Assembly (NCBI GenBank): GCA_947496535.1
Contig: CANMDE010000002.1
Coordinates: 775,172 to 839,171 of the forward strand
Length of the DNA stretch: 64,000 nt
Direction: 5' to 3'
Source: an uncultured Paracoccaceae bacterium
Lineage (GTDB): Bacteria; Pseudomonadota; Alphaproteobacteria; Rhodobacterales; Rhodobacteraceae
The position numbers and the translations under genes were made by a program. The notes under the pieces were generated by a model that searched no databases, was not told where the DNA came from, and saw only the letters and a program-made list of their open reading frames with translations. Of this stretch, positions 27,136 through 35,932 are shown piece by piece; position 1 is the first letter of the stretch; each line of letters starts with the position of its first letter.

Positions 27136-28163
27136 TGGGACAGTTCCGTCACGCGATCACGGTAGAATTGCATTGCCCCTTCGCCATCAAGGCCGGCGGC
27201 GTTGGCTTTTTCGATCCACGCCGCAATCATCGGGTCGGCGAGGTCAAAGAAGGCTTGTTCGAACGCTGGGTCAGCCTCGAGCACAGCGATGCCTTCTTCG
27301 TCAAAAGTCGCGAAAACTTCCTCTGCAACAGAATCCCACTTCCCACCGGCAGCGGCGCCGATCACATCGCCACTGACGCTCATGATGGCTTCCTGATCTT
27401 CGGGAGAAATCTCGTCCCACTTATCCTGATTGATGAAGAAGGAAAAAGAGGTGGAATACATCGGCTTTGAAAACCGCGTCAGTGATTTTGTGTAAGGGAT
27501 CAACTGAAAAGATCGCAACGCGTCGCCGCTCATCCCCAGATGGGCATCAACTACGCCACGTGAAATCACCTCATTTGATTCAACGGCGGGCGTTGATACG
27601 ACACCAGCGCCCAGTTCCCCCGACATGGCGGCCAACGGCCCTGGCAAGGCCCAGACTTTTCGGCTGGAGAATTCGTCGATGGAATTGATGGGTTCATCCG
27701 TCATACTGAACAGCTCACCCGGCGTGATAACCCATTGCGACAAAAGGTGGACGCTATCAAACTCGTCGGGAAAGTACTTCTGATTGGTTTCCCACAAGGC
27801 ACGCGACATAGCGGGCGCGTCAAAGCTGCCGACAAAGGGCTGCATTGCGACAAGCGGACCAGTCACACGGTTGCCGATTAGCCCATTGAACTGGATCGCA
27901 GCGTCAACAATTCCCGTTTCGACCGACGCCAGTTGTTCTGGCGGAGGCGCAACTGATCGTGGTGGGATATTTCCACTCACGCGACCTTCGGTCAGTGTTT
28001 CTACCTCTTCCAGCCAATTTGGCAGAATTTCTGTGCAAATGAAGTGTTGCGGTGGCCAGAAGCAATTAACGACAAGCCGTGTTTCCGCTGTGGCGGACCC
28101 TGGCATGAAAAATGCCAAGAGGGCCGCAGACACTATAGACCGTAACATAAATTTCCTCCCCAT
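27132..28163 (-). CDS. dctP: TRAP transporter substrate-binding protein (DctP)
   Basis: About 343 residues with a signal peptide ending near SATA. Binds the acid ligand in the periplasm and delivers it to DctQM. FSSRKVWALPGPLAAM (about 150-165) is in the usual position of the substrate-contact region. Two starts fit: ATG 28163 with GGGAGGAG and ATG 28148 with GGGGAGGA, each five to six bases upstream. First gene of the P-Q-M-sulfatase operon. Confidence 0.88.
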   Translation of the reverse strand: MGRKFMLRSIVSAALLAFFMPGSATAETRLVVNCFWPPQHFICTEILPNWLEEVETLTEGRVSGNIPPRSVAPPPEQLASVETGIVDAAIQFNGLIGNRVTGPLVAMQPFVGSFDAPAMSRALWETNQKYFPDEFDSVHLLSQWVITPGELFSMTDEPINSIDEFSSRKVWALPGPLAAMSGELGAGVVSTPAVESNEVISRGVVDAHLGMSGDALRSFQLIPYTKSLTRFSKPMYSTSFSFFINQDKWDEISPEDQEAIMSVSGDVIGAAAGGKWDSVAEEVFATFDEEGIAVLEADPAFEQAFFDLADPMIAAWIEKANAAGLDGEGAMQFYRDRVTELSQ

Positions 28164-28244
28164 GAACTCCTCCCAGATGTTCTGGAAAAAGCCTGACATG
28201 GTAAATGGAGTCGGTCAACTGAAAATCCACAATGCGATTTAATG

Positions 28245-28262
28245 TGACCACATCGTGGGTCA
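28245..28262 (-). promoter_or_regulatory. Palindromic operator candidate upstream of dctP
   Basis: TGACCAC at 28245-28251 faces GTGGGTCA at 28255-28262 with one unpaired G. Read leftward it overlaps TTGACC, which could be the -35 of the dctP promoter, so a repressor here would block transcription. No regulator gene is adjacent. Confidence 0.35.
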
Positions 28263-28297
28263 ATATATCGCTCTATGGTCTTTTTCAGCCTTTCTTC

Positions 28298-29026
28298 TCA
28301 GCCGTACCCTCGGACGAGGCTCGATGCGATCAGGCCCCACCCGTCAGCCACCACGAAAAATGCCAATTTGAATGGGAGTGAGACAATGGCAGGCGGAACC
28401 ATCATCATTCCCATCGACATCAAAACGGCGGCAACGACCAGATCTATGATGAGAAACGGGATGAAGATGATGAATCCGACCTGAAAGGCGCGTTCCATCT
28501 CGCTCAGCATAAATGACGGCACAAGAAGAGAAAGCGGCGCATCGTTCGGACCGACGCTGGGGTCGATATCGGGTCGCAGATCCGCCAATGCCATGAATGC
28601 GCCCTCATCCATCCGGCCGGTCATAAAGACTCTTAATGGTTCCATGGCCCTGAAAAATGCTTCTTCCATATCGAGCGTTCCATCAAGCAAAGGCGCGACC
28701 CCTGCAGCCCAGGCTTCGTTAAACACGGGCTCCATCACGAAATAGGTCAGGAAAAGCGCAAGGCTGACAATCAGCATATTGGGGGGGGACTGCTGCAAAC
28801 CGATCGCTTGGCGAAGAATTGCAAAGACGGTGACGATGAATGGAAAGCAAGTAACCATGATTGCGATGCCCGGTACGAGGCTGAGCACCGTAACAAGCAC
28901 CAAAAGCTGCACGGACCGGGTTGCAAGCGACCCATCATCGCCCAAATCGATCGATACACCCTGTGCCGACGCACCTGTTGCCATGACAGCAAGAACTACT
29001 GCGGTAAGAAACCGAGAGAAATTCAT
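28298..29026 (-). CDS. fliP: FliP, flagellar export gate protein
   Basis: 242 residues with a cleavable signal peptide (ATGASAQG) and about four membrane helices. Family segments are ILRQAIGLQQSPPNMLI and FMLSEMERAFQVGFIIFIPF. Core of the flagellar type III export gate. Starts directly after the fliN stop (TAGATG). Last gene of the leftward fliF-fliH-fliN-fliP set. Confidence 0.95.
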   Translation of the reverse strand: MNFSRFLTAVVLAVMATGASAQGVSIDLGDDGSLATRSVQLLVLVTVLSLVPGIAIMVTCFPFIVTVFAILRQAIGLQQSPPNMLIVSLALFLTYFVMEPVFNEAWAAGVAPLLDGTLDMEEAFFRAMEPLRVFMTGRMDEGAFMALADLRPDIDPSVGPNDAPLSLLVPSFMLSEMERAFQVGFIIFIPFLIIDLVVAAVLMSMGMMMVPPAIVSLPFKLAFFVVADGWGLIASSLVRGYG

Positions 29027-29317
29027 CTATGTGAGGCTGTCAGCGTCAATCGCGACCTCGGTCAGACGGACGGCCAATTGACCCGGCTCCCCCCCTTCCA
29101 TCTCCTGCAGCTCACCTCGGGCGATCAAACGGTCGCCGACATAAAGTTCCACCGGATCCTCAATACGTTTGTCGAGCGGAAGAACGGCGTTTTCCCCAAG
29201 GCCCAGAAGATCACGCACCAGCGGGCGCGCCTTTCCGACCGTGACAGATATCTCAATAGGAATCCGTTGGAGCGGATGATCTTCGGCTTGCTTTGTATTC
29301 TGCGCGGGATCATTCAT
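29027..29317 (-). CDS. fliN: FliN, flagellar motor switch protein
   Basis: About 96 residues, a single SpoA domain (PIEISVTVGKARPL through RLTEV). Part of the C-ring that sets rotation direction. ATG 29317 (MNDPAQ) lies within the last codons of fliH; an earlier in-frame Met would add residues shared with fliH and not typical of FliN. Confidence 0.88.
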   Translation of the reverse strand: MNDPAQNTKQAEDHPLQRIPIEISVTVGKARPLVRDLLGLGENAVLPLDKRIEDPVELYVGDRLIARGELQEMEGGEPGQLAVRLTEVAIDADSLT

Positions 29318-29870
29318 GGGTATCCATCCTTTCGTCTTCGTTGTGAATTCCACGCAGAACATCGCGAAGTTGCGCCATAAGCATGCCGTGATCGACATGC
29401 ATTTCGCCCGCCTCGCAATCTATCCAAGCGGCAAGGGCGGACACGCTGGGGTCGGCAAGAACCGTGACCCTCTCGCCCACACCGCCAAGACATGATTTGA
29501 TGTCATCGACCTGCGTTGAACTAACATGAAGACGTACGTTTTCGCTCTGGTCCGCAAAGGCCGCACGCATGCAGGTCTCGACCAAAACAACGGAAAAACT
29601 TTCCTTGATACAGTCAGGTAAAATCTTGTCCGCGATCAGGTCAAAAGTTGGTCGCAGGCTTTTTTTAAGTTCCGTCCGGGCCTCGGCAAAGGTGAATTCG
29701 ATATCGGCGATAGCTTGCACCAACTGTTCGGACAAAGCAGCGTTATTCGCCTGACTCTCTGTCAAGCCTGCTGCAAACCCTTCTTGATAGCCGCTCTGGA
29801 AATCCTTGCTCGGACCTTGGGTGCTTGCGGTTTCCATGTCGAAAGCTTCTAGTGAAATGACAGATGACAT
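29310..29870 (-). CDS. fliH: FliH-like flagellar export regulator
   Basis: 186 residues, acidic, with the FliH-type segment SGYQEGFAAGL near residue 26 (Gly-spaced helix) and a helical middle. Position between fliF and fliN supports the call. It would regulate the FliI ATPase, whose gene is not here. Starts right after the fliF stop. Confidence 0.78.
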   Translation of the reverse strand: MSSVISLEAFDMETASTQGPSKDFQSGYQEGFAAGLTESQANNAALSEQLVQAIADIEFTFAEARTELKKSLRPTFDLIADKILPDCIKESFSVVLVETCMRAAFADQSENVRLHVSSTQVDDIKSCLGGVGERVTVLADPSVSALAAWIDCEAGEMHVDHGMLMAQLRDVLRGIHNEDERMDTHE

Positions 29871-31511
29871 TTAGGCCCCCTCCTGCGCTGGTTTTTCTTC
29901 GATCCAGTCCTGCAGGATTTGAAGTGTTTCTGGCTGTTTGTCCGAAATCATACGGCGAAGTTTGGCGACCGGATCGCCGCTGTCGTCTTCTGGCGCAGCT
30001 ACATCCGCGCCCATCGGATAAGTAGCGGCACCTTGGCCATCATTCACCGCCAGCATCATTTGCGGAGCATCTGATGCTGCGTCTGGCAAAGCCATGATTT
30101 GCTCCGGCGCTGGAAGCTGGCGACCCGGTGCCAGAATTGGCCGCACCACGAAAAGGCCCAGAACAAGCGATACGACCGCCAGAACGCCAATCTGAATAAG
30201 CTGCATGATATTCAACGGCGCTGTTGCCACGGGATCCAAAACCTCAGTCCCGATCGGCACCAGCGGCTCGAATGGCAGGGAACGAACCGTAATCACATCG
30301 CCACGTTCACGGTCGATACCAATCGCCGAAGCGACCAGTTCTTCGAGCGAAGCAAGCTCATCGGCACTTCGCGCTGTGGTCGTGGTAGCTCCATTCTCGT
30401 CGATGGCGGTAATATCATTGACAAGAACAGCAACCGTAAGCCGCTTGATCGCCCCCGCGCCCCGCAGAAGCTGTCGTTCTGTTGCCGATACTTCGTAATT
30501 TGTAAGCGATCGGGTTTCGCTTGTCTCATTGACCGACTGTCCAGCACTGCCGTTCGCATCGCCATCTGGCAGGTTCGAGGCGACGGTCACACTACCGTTG
30601 CGGTTATCCGATGATGTTCCACTGGTTTCCTGAACGTCCGTGCTGATGGCTACTCGGCTGTCCGGATCGAAACTACGCTCTGTGATGGTTTCCGTCTCAG
30701 TTACGGTATCCATCGTCACTTCGACTACCGCATTTCCGTGGCCAAGGCTTGCTACAAGTAGTCGTTCGGCCCTTTGCCGCAGGATTTCCGAGCGTTCATT
30801 CACCATAGGTGCTGCCAAGCTGTCATTTGGGCCGGACAAAAGCTTTCCATCGCCGTCTATCACGGCCACGGCGTCAGGCGACAATCCGTTCACAGCGGAG
30901 CCGACGAGATATTGCAGCGCCTTGACGTGCTGTGCGGCCAGTGATCCGCTGGCAGTCGTGACAGTAATGGATGCAGTCATCTCCGGATTGCGCTGAAAGG
31001 CGCGAGATGCTGGTGTGGCTATGTGAACGCGGGCGGCGCTGATGCGGGGGCTTGCCAGAATGGTGCGCGCAAGCTCGCCCTCCTTTGCGCGCCAATAGGC
31101 TGCGTCGAACATCTGCGAAGTCGTGCTAAAGCCAGATAGCGAGTCTAGCAGCTCATACCCTTGGCCACCGTTAGCAGGCAGGCCCTCACCAGCGAGAACC
31201 ATTCGCAATGTATCGCGGCTGCCTGACGCCACGAAAATCGATCCCCCGCGAATCTCATAAGCCACGCTGCGTTGATCAAGCGCAGTGATAATCTCACCCG
31301 CCGCCTGCGGCTCCAATCCGCCGAACAATAGCGCCATGTCCCTGTCGCCCGCACCACGGGCCAAGAAAAGAACGGTCGCAAATGCCGCCATCGTGGCAAG
31401 AGCAACGAATAGACGACGTTTGCTATCTAATGTCGACCAAACGGATGTAAGGCTTTGCAAAACGGTTCTCCACTGCACCAGACTTTCTGTCTGTTGTGAA
31501 TTGGTTTGCAC
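29871..31511 (-). CDS. fliF: FliF, flagellar MS-ring protein
   Basis: Builds the membrane ring of the basal body. Two transmembrane helices (about residues 32-52 and 430-450) flank a periplasmic region with the YscJ/FliF domain (YELLDSLSGFSTTSQMFDAAY) and ring-building motif QLLRGAGAIKRLTVAVLVN. The C-terminal tail that binds FliG is present. I prefer GTG 31511, which has AAGG suitably placed and leaves room for a divergent promoter; an upstream GTG at 31562 is possible. About 546 residues. Confidence 0.92.
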   Translation of the reverse strand: MQTNSQQTESLVQWRTVLQSLTSVWSTLDSKRRLFVALATMAAFATVLFLARGAGDRDMALLFGGLEPQAAGEIITALDQRSVAYEIRGGSIFVASGSRDTLRMVLAGEGLPANGGQGYELLDSLSGFSTTSQMFDAAYWRAKEGELARTILASPRISAARVHIATPASRAFQRNPEMTASITVTTASGSLAAQHVKALQYLVGSAVNGLSPDAVAVIDGDGKLLSGPNDSLAAPMVNERSEILRQRAERLLVASLGHGNAVVEVTMDTVTETETITERSFDPDSRVAISTDVQETSGTSSDNRNGSVTVASNLPDGDANGSAGQSVNETSETRSLTNYEVSATERQLLRGAGAIKRLTVAVLVNDITAIDENGATTTTARSADELASLEELVASAIGIDRERGDVITVRSLPFEPLVPIGTEVLDPVATAPLNIMQLIQIGVLAVVSLVLGLFVVRPILAPGRQLPAPEQIMALPDAASDAPQMMLAVNDGQGAATYPMGADVAAPEDDSGDPVAKLRRMISDKQPETLQILQDWIEEKPAQEGA

Positions 31512-31519
31512 GATGAGCC

Positions 31520-31534
31520 TTAACAATCGGTTAG
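31520..31534. promoter_or_regulatory. CtrA-like box between fliF and fliL
   Basis: TTAA-N7-TTAG at 31520-31534 differs by one base from the alphaproteobacterial CtrA full site TTAA-N7-TTAA. It lies in the divergent gap between the two flagellar operons, where CtrA commonly acts in this group. Confidence 0.4.
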
Positions 31535-31583
31535 GGCTTATCGGTTTATTCAGATCGCACACAACGAATTGAAAGTGTGATCA

Positions 31584-32066
31584 ATGGCAACAGAAGCTGC
31601 CCCTTCGGAAGAAGAACCGAAAAAAGGCTCGAAACTTCCGCTCATTATCGGTCTGGTGTTGGCTTTGGCGGGCGGCGGCGGCGGCTTTTTTGCCGTCCAG
31701 TCGACGGGGGCGGTAGACGAGGTGAGCAAGGATGTCACCCAGGAGCCGATATATGGTGACGCGGAAGAAGTTGCCTTTGTTGCGCTTGATCCTCTCGTCA
31801 TCTCTATTCAGGGAAACAATGGGCGGGACCATCTTCGATTTTCCGCGCAGCTTGAAGTCGCGCCTGAATATGCTGCCGAGGTGGAAACAATGAAGCCGCG
31901 GATCGTGGATGTGCTTAACGGATATCTGCGCGCTGTCAGGGTGGAAGACATCGAAGAACCCACAGCACTGCTGCAAATCCGCAGCCATATGATGCGGCGC
32001 ATCGATATCGTTGTCGGCGATGGTAAGGTCCACGATCTTCTCATCATGGAATTCGTCTTGAGTTAA
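31584..32066 (+). CDS. fliL: FliL, flagellar basal-body stator-associated protein
   Basis: 160 residues: short acidic cytoplasmic start, one membrane helix (about 17-38) with a Gly-rich section, and a periplasmic domain ending in DLLIMEFVLS, close to the family's conserved C-terminus. FliL supports the stator and motor torque. First gene of the rightward operon. Confidence 0.9.
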   Translation: MATEAAPSEEEPKKGSKLPLIIGLVLALAGGGGGFFAVQSTGAVDEVSKDVTQEPIYGDAEEVAFVALDPLVISIQGNNGRDHLRFSAQLEVAPEYAAEVETMKPRIVDVLNGYLRAVRVEDIEEPTALLQIRSHMMRRIDIVVGDGKVHDLLIMEFVLS

Positions 32067-32078
32067 GGAAGAAAACAA

Positions 32079-32435
32079 ATGGCAGTGATTGCAGATGTCC
32101 TACTAATAGCCGGCGCGGTGGGTATTGCGCTTTATTGTCATGTCTTATCAAGACGCCTTCGCCGTTTCACCGATCTTGAAAAGGGCGTTGGTGGCGCGGT
32201 CGCTCTTCTTTCAATGCAGGTCGATGACCTGAAAAAAACGCTTACCCAGGCGCAGACTACAGCAACAACATCGGTCAACGCATTAAGTGATGTCAGTACG
32301 CGCGCCGAAACAGCGAGTCAAAAGCTCGAACTTCTTGTGGCGTCCTTGCATGATCTGCCCAAGGAGAAGACTGCAGTTGTGACGGAAAGCCCGTTTTTTG
32401 TCAGACGCCCAACAAGTTTGGAGGGACGACAATGA
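32079..32435 (+). CDS. Small flagellar-operon membrane protein (DUF6468-like)
   Basis: 118 residues: an N-terminal membrane helix (about 5-25), then a helical segment with an LEKGVGGAVALLSMQVDDLKK-like heptad pattern. Genes of this type sit between fliL and motE in alphaproteobacterial flagellar clusters; function not established. Twelve bases follow fliL; its stop overlaps the next ATG. Confidence 0.72.
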   Translation: MAVIADVLLIAGAVGIALYCHVLSRRLRRFTDLEKGVGGAVALLSMQVDDLKKTLTQAQTTATTSVNALSDVSTRAETASQKLELLVASLHDLPKEKTAVVTESPFFVRRPTSLEGRQ

Positions 32436-33001
32436 CGAACCGAAGGGCGGTTCGGGCCAGAAAAGGTGCCTTGCAGGTCATTGCGATACTGGTTTTGTCG
32501 TCTGCCATTGTCCGTCTATCCTTGAATGGTGCGCCCGCGTTGGCCGAGGGCAGCGTTGTACCACCGGATGAAGTTTCGGCGGAGGTGGGCACACAAACTG
32601 TTCCGGAACTTCTTGCGGCGCTGCAGGAACGAGAGACCCAGGTCGCTGAGCGCGAGGCACTCATAGAAGAACGGTCGGCCATGCTGCAAAATGCGAGACA
32701 CGAGGTCGAGCAACAATTGGCGAAACTTGAGCAGGCGGAAAGATCACTGGCAGCAACGCTGGCCTTGGCTGAAGGGGCGTCCGAGGCAGACCTCAACCAG
32801 CTGACCGCTGTCTACGAAAATATGAAACCGGCGGAGGCCGCAGATGTCTTTGCCGAGATGTCGCCAGAATTCGCTGCAGGTTTCTTAGGCATGATGCGCC
32901 CCGACGCAGCGGCAATGATCATGACAGAACTCGAGCCAGACGTCGCCCTTTCGTTTAGCGTGATACTTGCCGGACGAAACGCGAACACTTTCTCTGAATA
33001 G
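32432..33001 (+). CDS. MotE-like flagellar chaperone
   Basis: 189 residues: membrane anchor (about 12-30), a coiled-coil centre rich in Glu, Arg and Gln (about 65-120), and a C-terminal MgtE_N-like section (YENMKPAEAADVFAEMSP). This architecture matches MotE, a periplasmic chaperone for MotC in rhizobia. The gene downstream of motA may encode its partner. Confidence 0.75.
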   Translation: MTNRRAVRARKGALQVIAILVLSSAIVRLSLNGAPALAEGSVVPPDEVSAEVGTQTVPELLAALQERETQVAEREALIEERSAMLQNARHEVEQQLAKLEQAERSLAATLALAEGASEADLNQLTAVYENMKPAEAADVFAEMSPEFAAGFLGMMRPDAAAMIMTELEPDVALSFSVILAGRNANTFSE

Positions 33002-33078
33002 AATGACGTTTCCTTAACTCTCAACCACTAGAAACTGAACCTGTTGAAAGCGTTTATCGCGGACTAAGGGAAACTCAG

Positions 33079-33948
33079 ATGATAGCACTGGTTGGGATCG
33101 TCATCATCTTTGTCATGGTGTTTGGTGGCTATTTGGCGGCCGGTGGCAAGATGGGCATCATCCTCAAATCACTTCCATTCGAAATGATAATGATCGGTGG
33201 TGCGGCGCTTGGGGCTTTTGTGTTGAGCAATGATGCTTCATCCATCAAACATACCATAAAGGACGTTGGAAAAGTCTTTAAAGGCCCGAAATGGAAGTCC
33301 GAAGACTACCGTGATCTGTTGTGCCTACTGTTTGAACTGGTAAGGATCGCACGTACGAACCCGGTCGGCCTGGAAGCTCATATTGAGGCACCAGAGGATT
33401 CTCCCGTATTCGGGAAATACCCGAAAATTCTTGGGGATGGTGAAGCAATAGCGCTTATTTGCGATACCATGCGTTCGGCCTCGATGAACTACGACGATCC
33501 ACACCAAGTGGAAGAGGTGCTGGAAAAACGGGTTGAGGCCACGCTTCATCACAAGCTGCATTCGACACATGCTTTGCAGACAATTGCAGACGGGTTGCCG
33601 GCGCTGGGAATTGTTGCGGCTGTTTTGGGTGTCATCAAAACAATGGCCTCAATCGATCAGCCGCCAGAAGTTTTGGGAAAACTCATCGGCGGTGCACTCG
33701 TCGGGACGTTTCTTGGTGTTTTTCTGGCATATGGGCTGGTTGGCCCGTTCTCTGTCAAGGTAAAGGCGGTCGTTGAAGAAGATGCCAACTTTCACCAGCT
33801 CATCCGCGAAGTACTGATCGCAAACCTTCACATGCACGCGCCAAACATGTGCATTGAAGTCGGCAGACAAAACGTGCCCAGCCATCACCGGCCGAGCTTT
33901 GGCGATATGGAAGAAGCCTTGAAAGCCGTAAAGCAAGAGGCGGCATAG
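33079..33948 (+). CDS. motA: MotA, flagellar stator proton channel subunit
   Basis: 289 residues, four membrane helices (two at 1-50, two at about 170-230). The third-helix region LPALGIVAAVLGVIKTM and GALVGTFLGVFLAYG is the conserved channel core. AAGGGA precedes the ATG. No motB follows within the window, which is notable because the two are usually neighbours. Confidence 0.95.
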   Translation: MIALVGIVIIFVMVFGGYLAAGGKMGIILKSLPFEMIMIGGAALGAFVLSNDASSIKHTIKDVGKVFKGPKWKSEDYRDLLCLLFELVRIARTNPVGLEAHIEAPEDSPVFGKYPKILGDGEAIALICDTMRSASMNYDDPHQVEEVLEKRVEATLHHKLHSTHALQTIADGLPALGIVAAVLGVIKTMASIDQPPEVLGKLIGGALVGTFLGVFLAYGLVGPFSVKVKAVVEEDANFHQLIREVLIANLHMHAPNMCIEVGRQNVPSHHRPSFGDMEEALKAVKQEAA

Positions 33949-35909
33949 TGTTTCGTACGTTACTCTTGATACTGTTGGTCGCCGCATCGTCGTCACTGTC
34001 TGCCCCGGTGGAGGTTCGAACAGGTGAGCATGGGAATTTTACCCGGGTCGTTCTTTATATTGGTAGCGATACACAATGGTCGCTCGACCAAACTGATGAT
34101 GGGTATAGAATTGCAACAACTGCGCAAGATGGCTTTGCAATTGATAGTTTCTTCGAGCTAATTCCGCGAACACGCATTTCTGGCGTGGAACAGAACCTGG
34201 AATCCGGGGAATTGCTGTTAACACTCAACTGCGATTGCATTGCCGATGCGTTTCGATACCGTCCGGGTGTTCTGGTTATCGATGTCAAAGATGGTATCAC
34301 CCCCAAATGGGTCCTGGTCGACACCAACGATATACGAGAAAATCCACCATCAATTCTACCCGTCCTGTTTACAGATCGGGACCGCGAGGATGGGACAGCC
34401 AGCCCAAAGGCACCGACTGCAATCGTGGCAAAGCAAAGTGAGGACGACCTGATGGGCCCGCTGGCCTTTCTTTCTAACGCGGTGGCTGGAGGGCTTGGCC
34501 GGGCGATGGCCCAAGGATTGCTCGCCAGGAATTTGAGGGCCGCCCGGCATGTTGACCCTGCAAAGAACGCGCCGGTGGCGGTCGAAGCCTTCGGCGTGAA
34601 CATCGCGACAAGTATTGATCAGCCTAGCATTCGTATTGACGATGATCGAATAAGCAATGGTATGCTGGCAACATGTGCTCCTAACGAATATTTTGCCGTT
34701 TCCTCATGGGGTGATAGCAGGCCGTTCAACGAACAAATCTCCGAACTTCGGAGTGCGGTAACGAACGAAGCCGATCAGCCTGACAAACAGGCACTATTGG
34801 ACCTCGCAAAGCTGTATGTTCATTTTGGATATGGCGTCGAAGCAAGGCAAATCCTGGACAGGAAAGACCTCGACACGCTGGAATACGATATTCTGTCGAC
34901 GGTCGCGCGGATTTCTGACGGTGAAACAGTGAACTCGCCAACCTTACAGATGCAAAGCCATTGTGGTCCGCAGGCGGCGTTTTGGGCATTTGTCGGATTG
35001 GCTGACGTTTACGAAAGCGATGCCGCAAACCCGCGTGAATTGATGAACACATACCTTAGCCTCCCCCCATGGCTTCAAAAAACGGTCCAAATTGAACTTG
35101 GCGAACGGCTCAGACAGATCGGCGAGGGTGATATCGCAAGACAGGTTTTTTCGATTCACGCATCGGATGCACGCCTTCCGAACCTAGGCGTTTCTAACAA
35201 CTCGGATTTAACTAGGGCGTTGGCTGAAGTTACGAACTCTGATCCAGACGCCAAGGCACTTGCCCGCATAGATATCGGCGATGCACTGGATTTGATGCGG
35301 GATAAGCTAGCAGAAAATGAGGCGCTAACAGATGATGAAAGTGTCCTTATCAATTCAATAAAATTTCAAAGCAGAGATGATAAACGACACCCCGAACTGT
35401 TAGCGCTTCATATTCGTCTCCTGATATCCAGGGGTGCGATTGACAAGGCACAAAAGGCTTTGGCCGATCATTCGCCGGACTTGTATGAAGACGACCGGGA
35501 TGCGCTGAAAAGTGAAATGGCATCAGCCGTCATCAACGGCCCGGACGATGCGTATTTTCTGAACTTTGTGTTTCAGATTGGGGTAAATGAATACGGTGCG
35601 GACCTTACGGACCTGATTGCAGTGCGGTTATGTAATCTTGGGTTCGGTTCGCGGTCCAGATATTTTGGCGGCGCGGGCAACGACTGTGTTGATCAAAGTG
35701 TTCCGGCAGAAACTGCGGAAAATTTCATAGAAACTGCCGAGGTGTCGCAAATCCTTGCCGACAGTTCGCTGCCTTCTGACGACGCCAACCTGCCTGTCGT
35801 GGAACGTCCCGCCGGAAACGACCCTACCTATGTAAGTTCGTTACTATCCGAGTCGTCGGAACTAAGAGCGGGAATATTGGCCGACGTACATAGCGTAGAA
35901 ACTGAATAA
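33948..35909 (+). CDS. Large secreted protein of the motA operon, possible MotC-like
   Basis: 653 residues with a signal peptide (ends near SLSA), an AMIN-like beta domain (about 20-110, with VVLYIGSD and LLTLNCDC), a low-complexity linker, then a long helical repeat-like region (about 260-570) that resembles TPR-type pairs (LLDLAKLYVHFGYGVEARQIL). The ATG overlaps the motA stop. By position and size it may act like rhizobial MotC, a periplasmic protein that links stator and wall, but the sequence gives no proof. Confidence 0.6.
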   Translation: MFRTLLLILLVAASSSLSAPVEVRTGEHGNFTRVVLYIGSDTQWSLDQTDDGYRIATTAQDGFAIDSFFELIPRTRISGVEQNLESGELLLTLNCDCIADAFRYRPGVLVIDVKDGITPKWVLVDTNDIRENPPSILPVLFTDRDREDGTASPKAPTAIVAKQSEDDLMGPLAFLSNAVAGGLGRAMAQGLLARNLRAARHVDPAKNAPVAVEAFGVNIATSIDQPSIRIDDDRISNGMLATCAPNEYFAVSSWGDSRPFNEQISELRSAVTNEADQPDKQALLDLAKLYVHFGYGVEARQILDRKDLDTLEYDILSTVARISDGETVNSPTLQMQSHCGPQAAFWAFVGLADVYESDAANPRELMNTYLSLPPWLQKTVQIELGERLRQIGEGDIARQVFSIHASDARLPNLGVSNNSDLTRALAEVTNSDPDAKALARIDIGDALDLMRDKLAENEALTDDESVLINSIKFQSRDDKRHPELLALHIRLLISRGAIDKAQKALADHSPDLYEDDRDALKSEMASAVINGPDDAYFLNFVFQIGVNEYGADLTDLIAVRLCNLGFGSRSRYFGGAGNDCVDQSVPAETAENFIETAEVSQILADSSLPSDDANLPVVERPAGNDPTYVSSLLSESSELRAGILADVHSVETE

Positions 35910-35932
35910 CAGTTTGACCGGGCCGCCACTAG

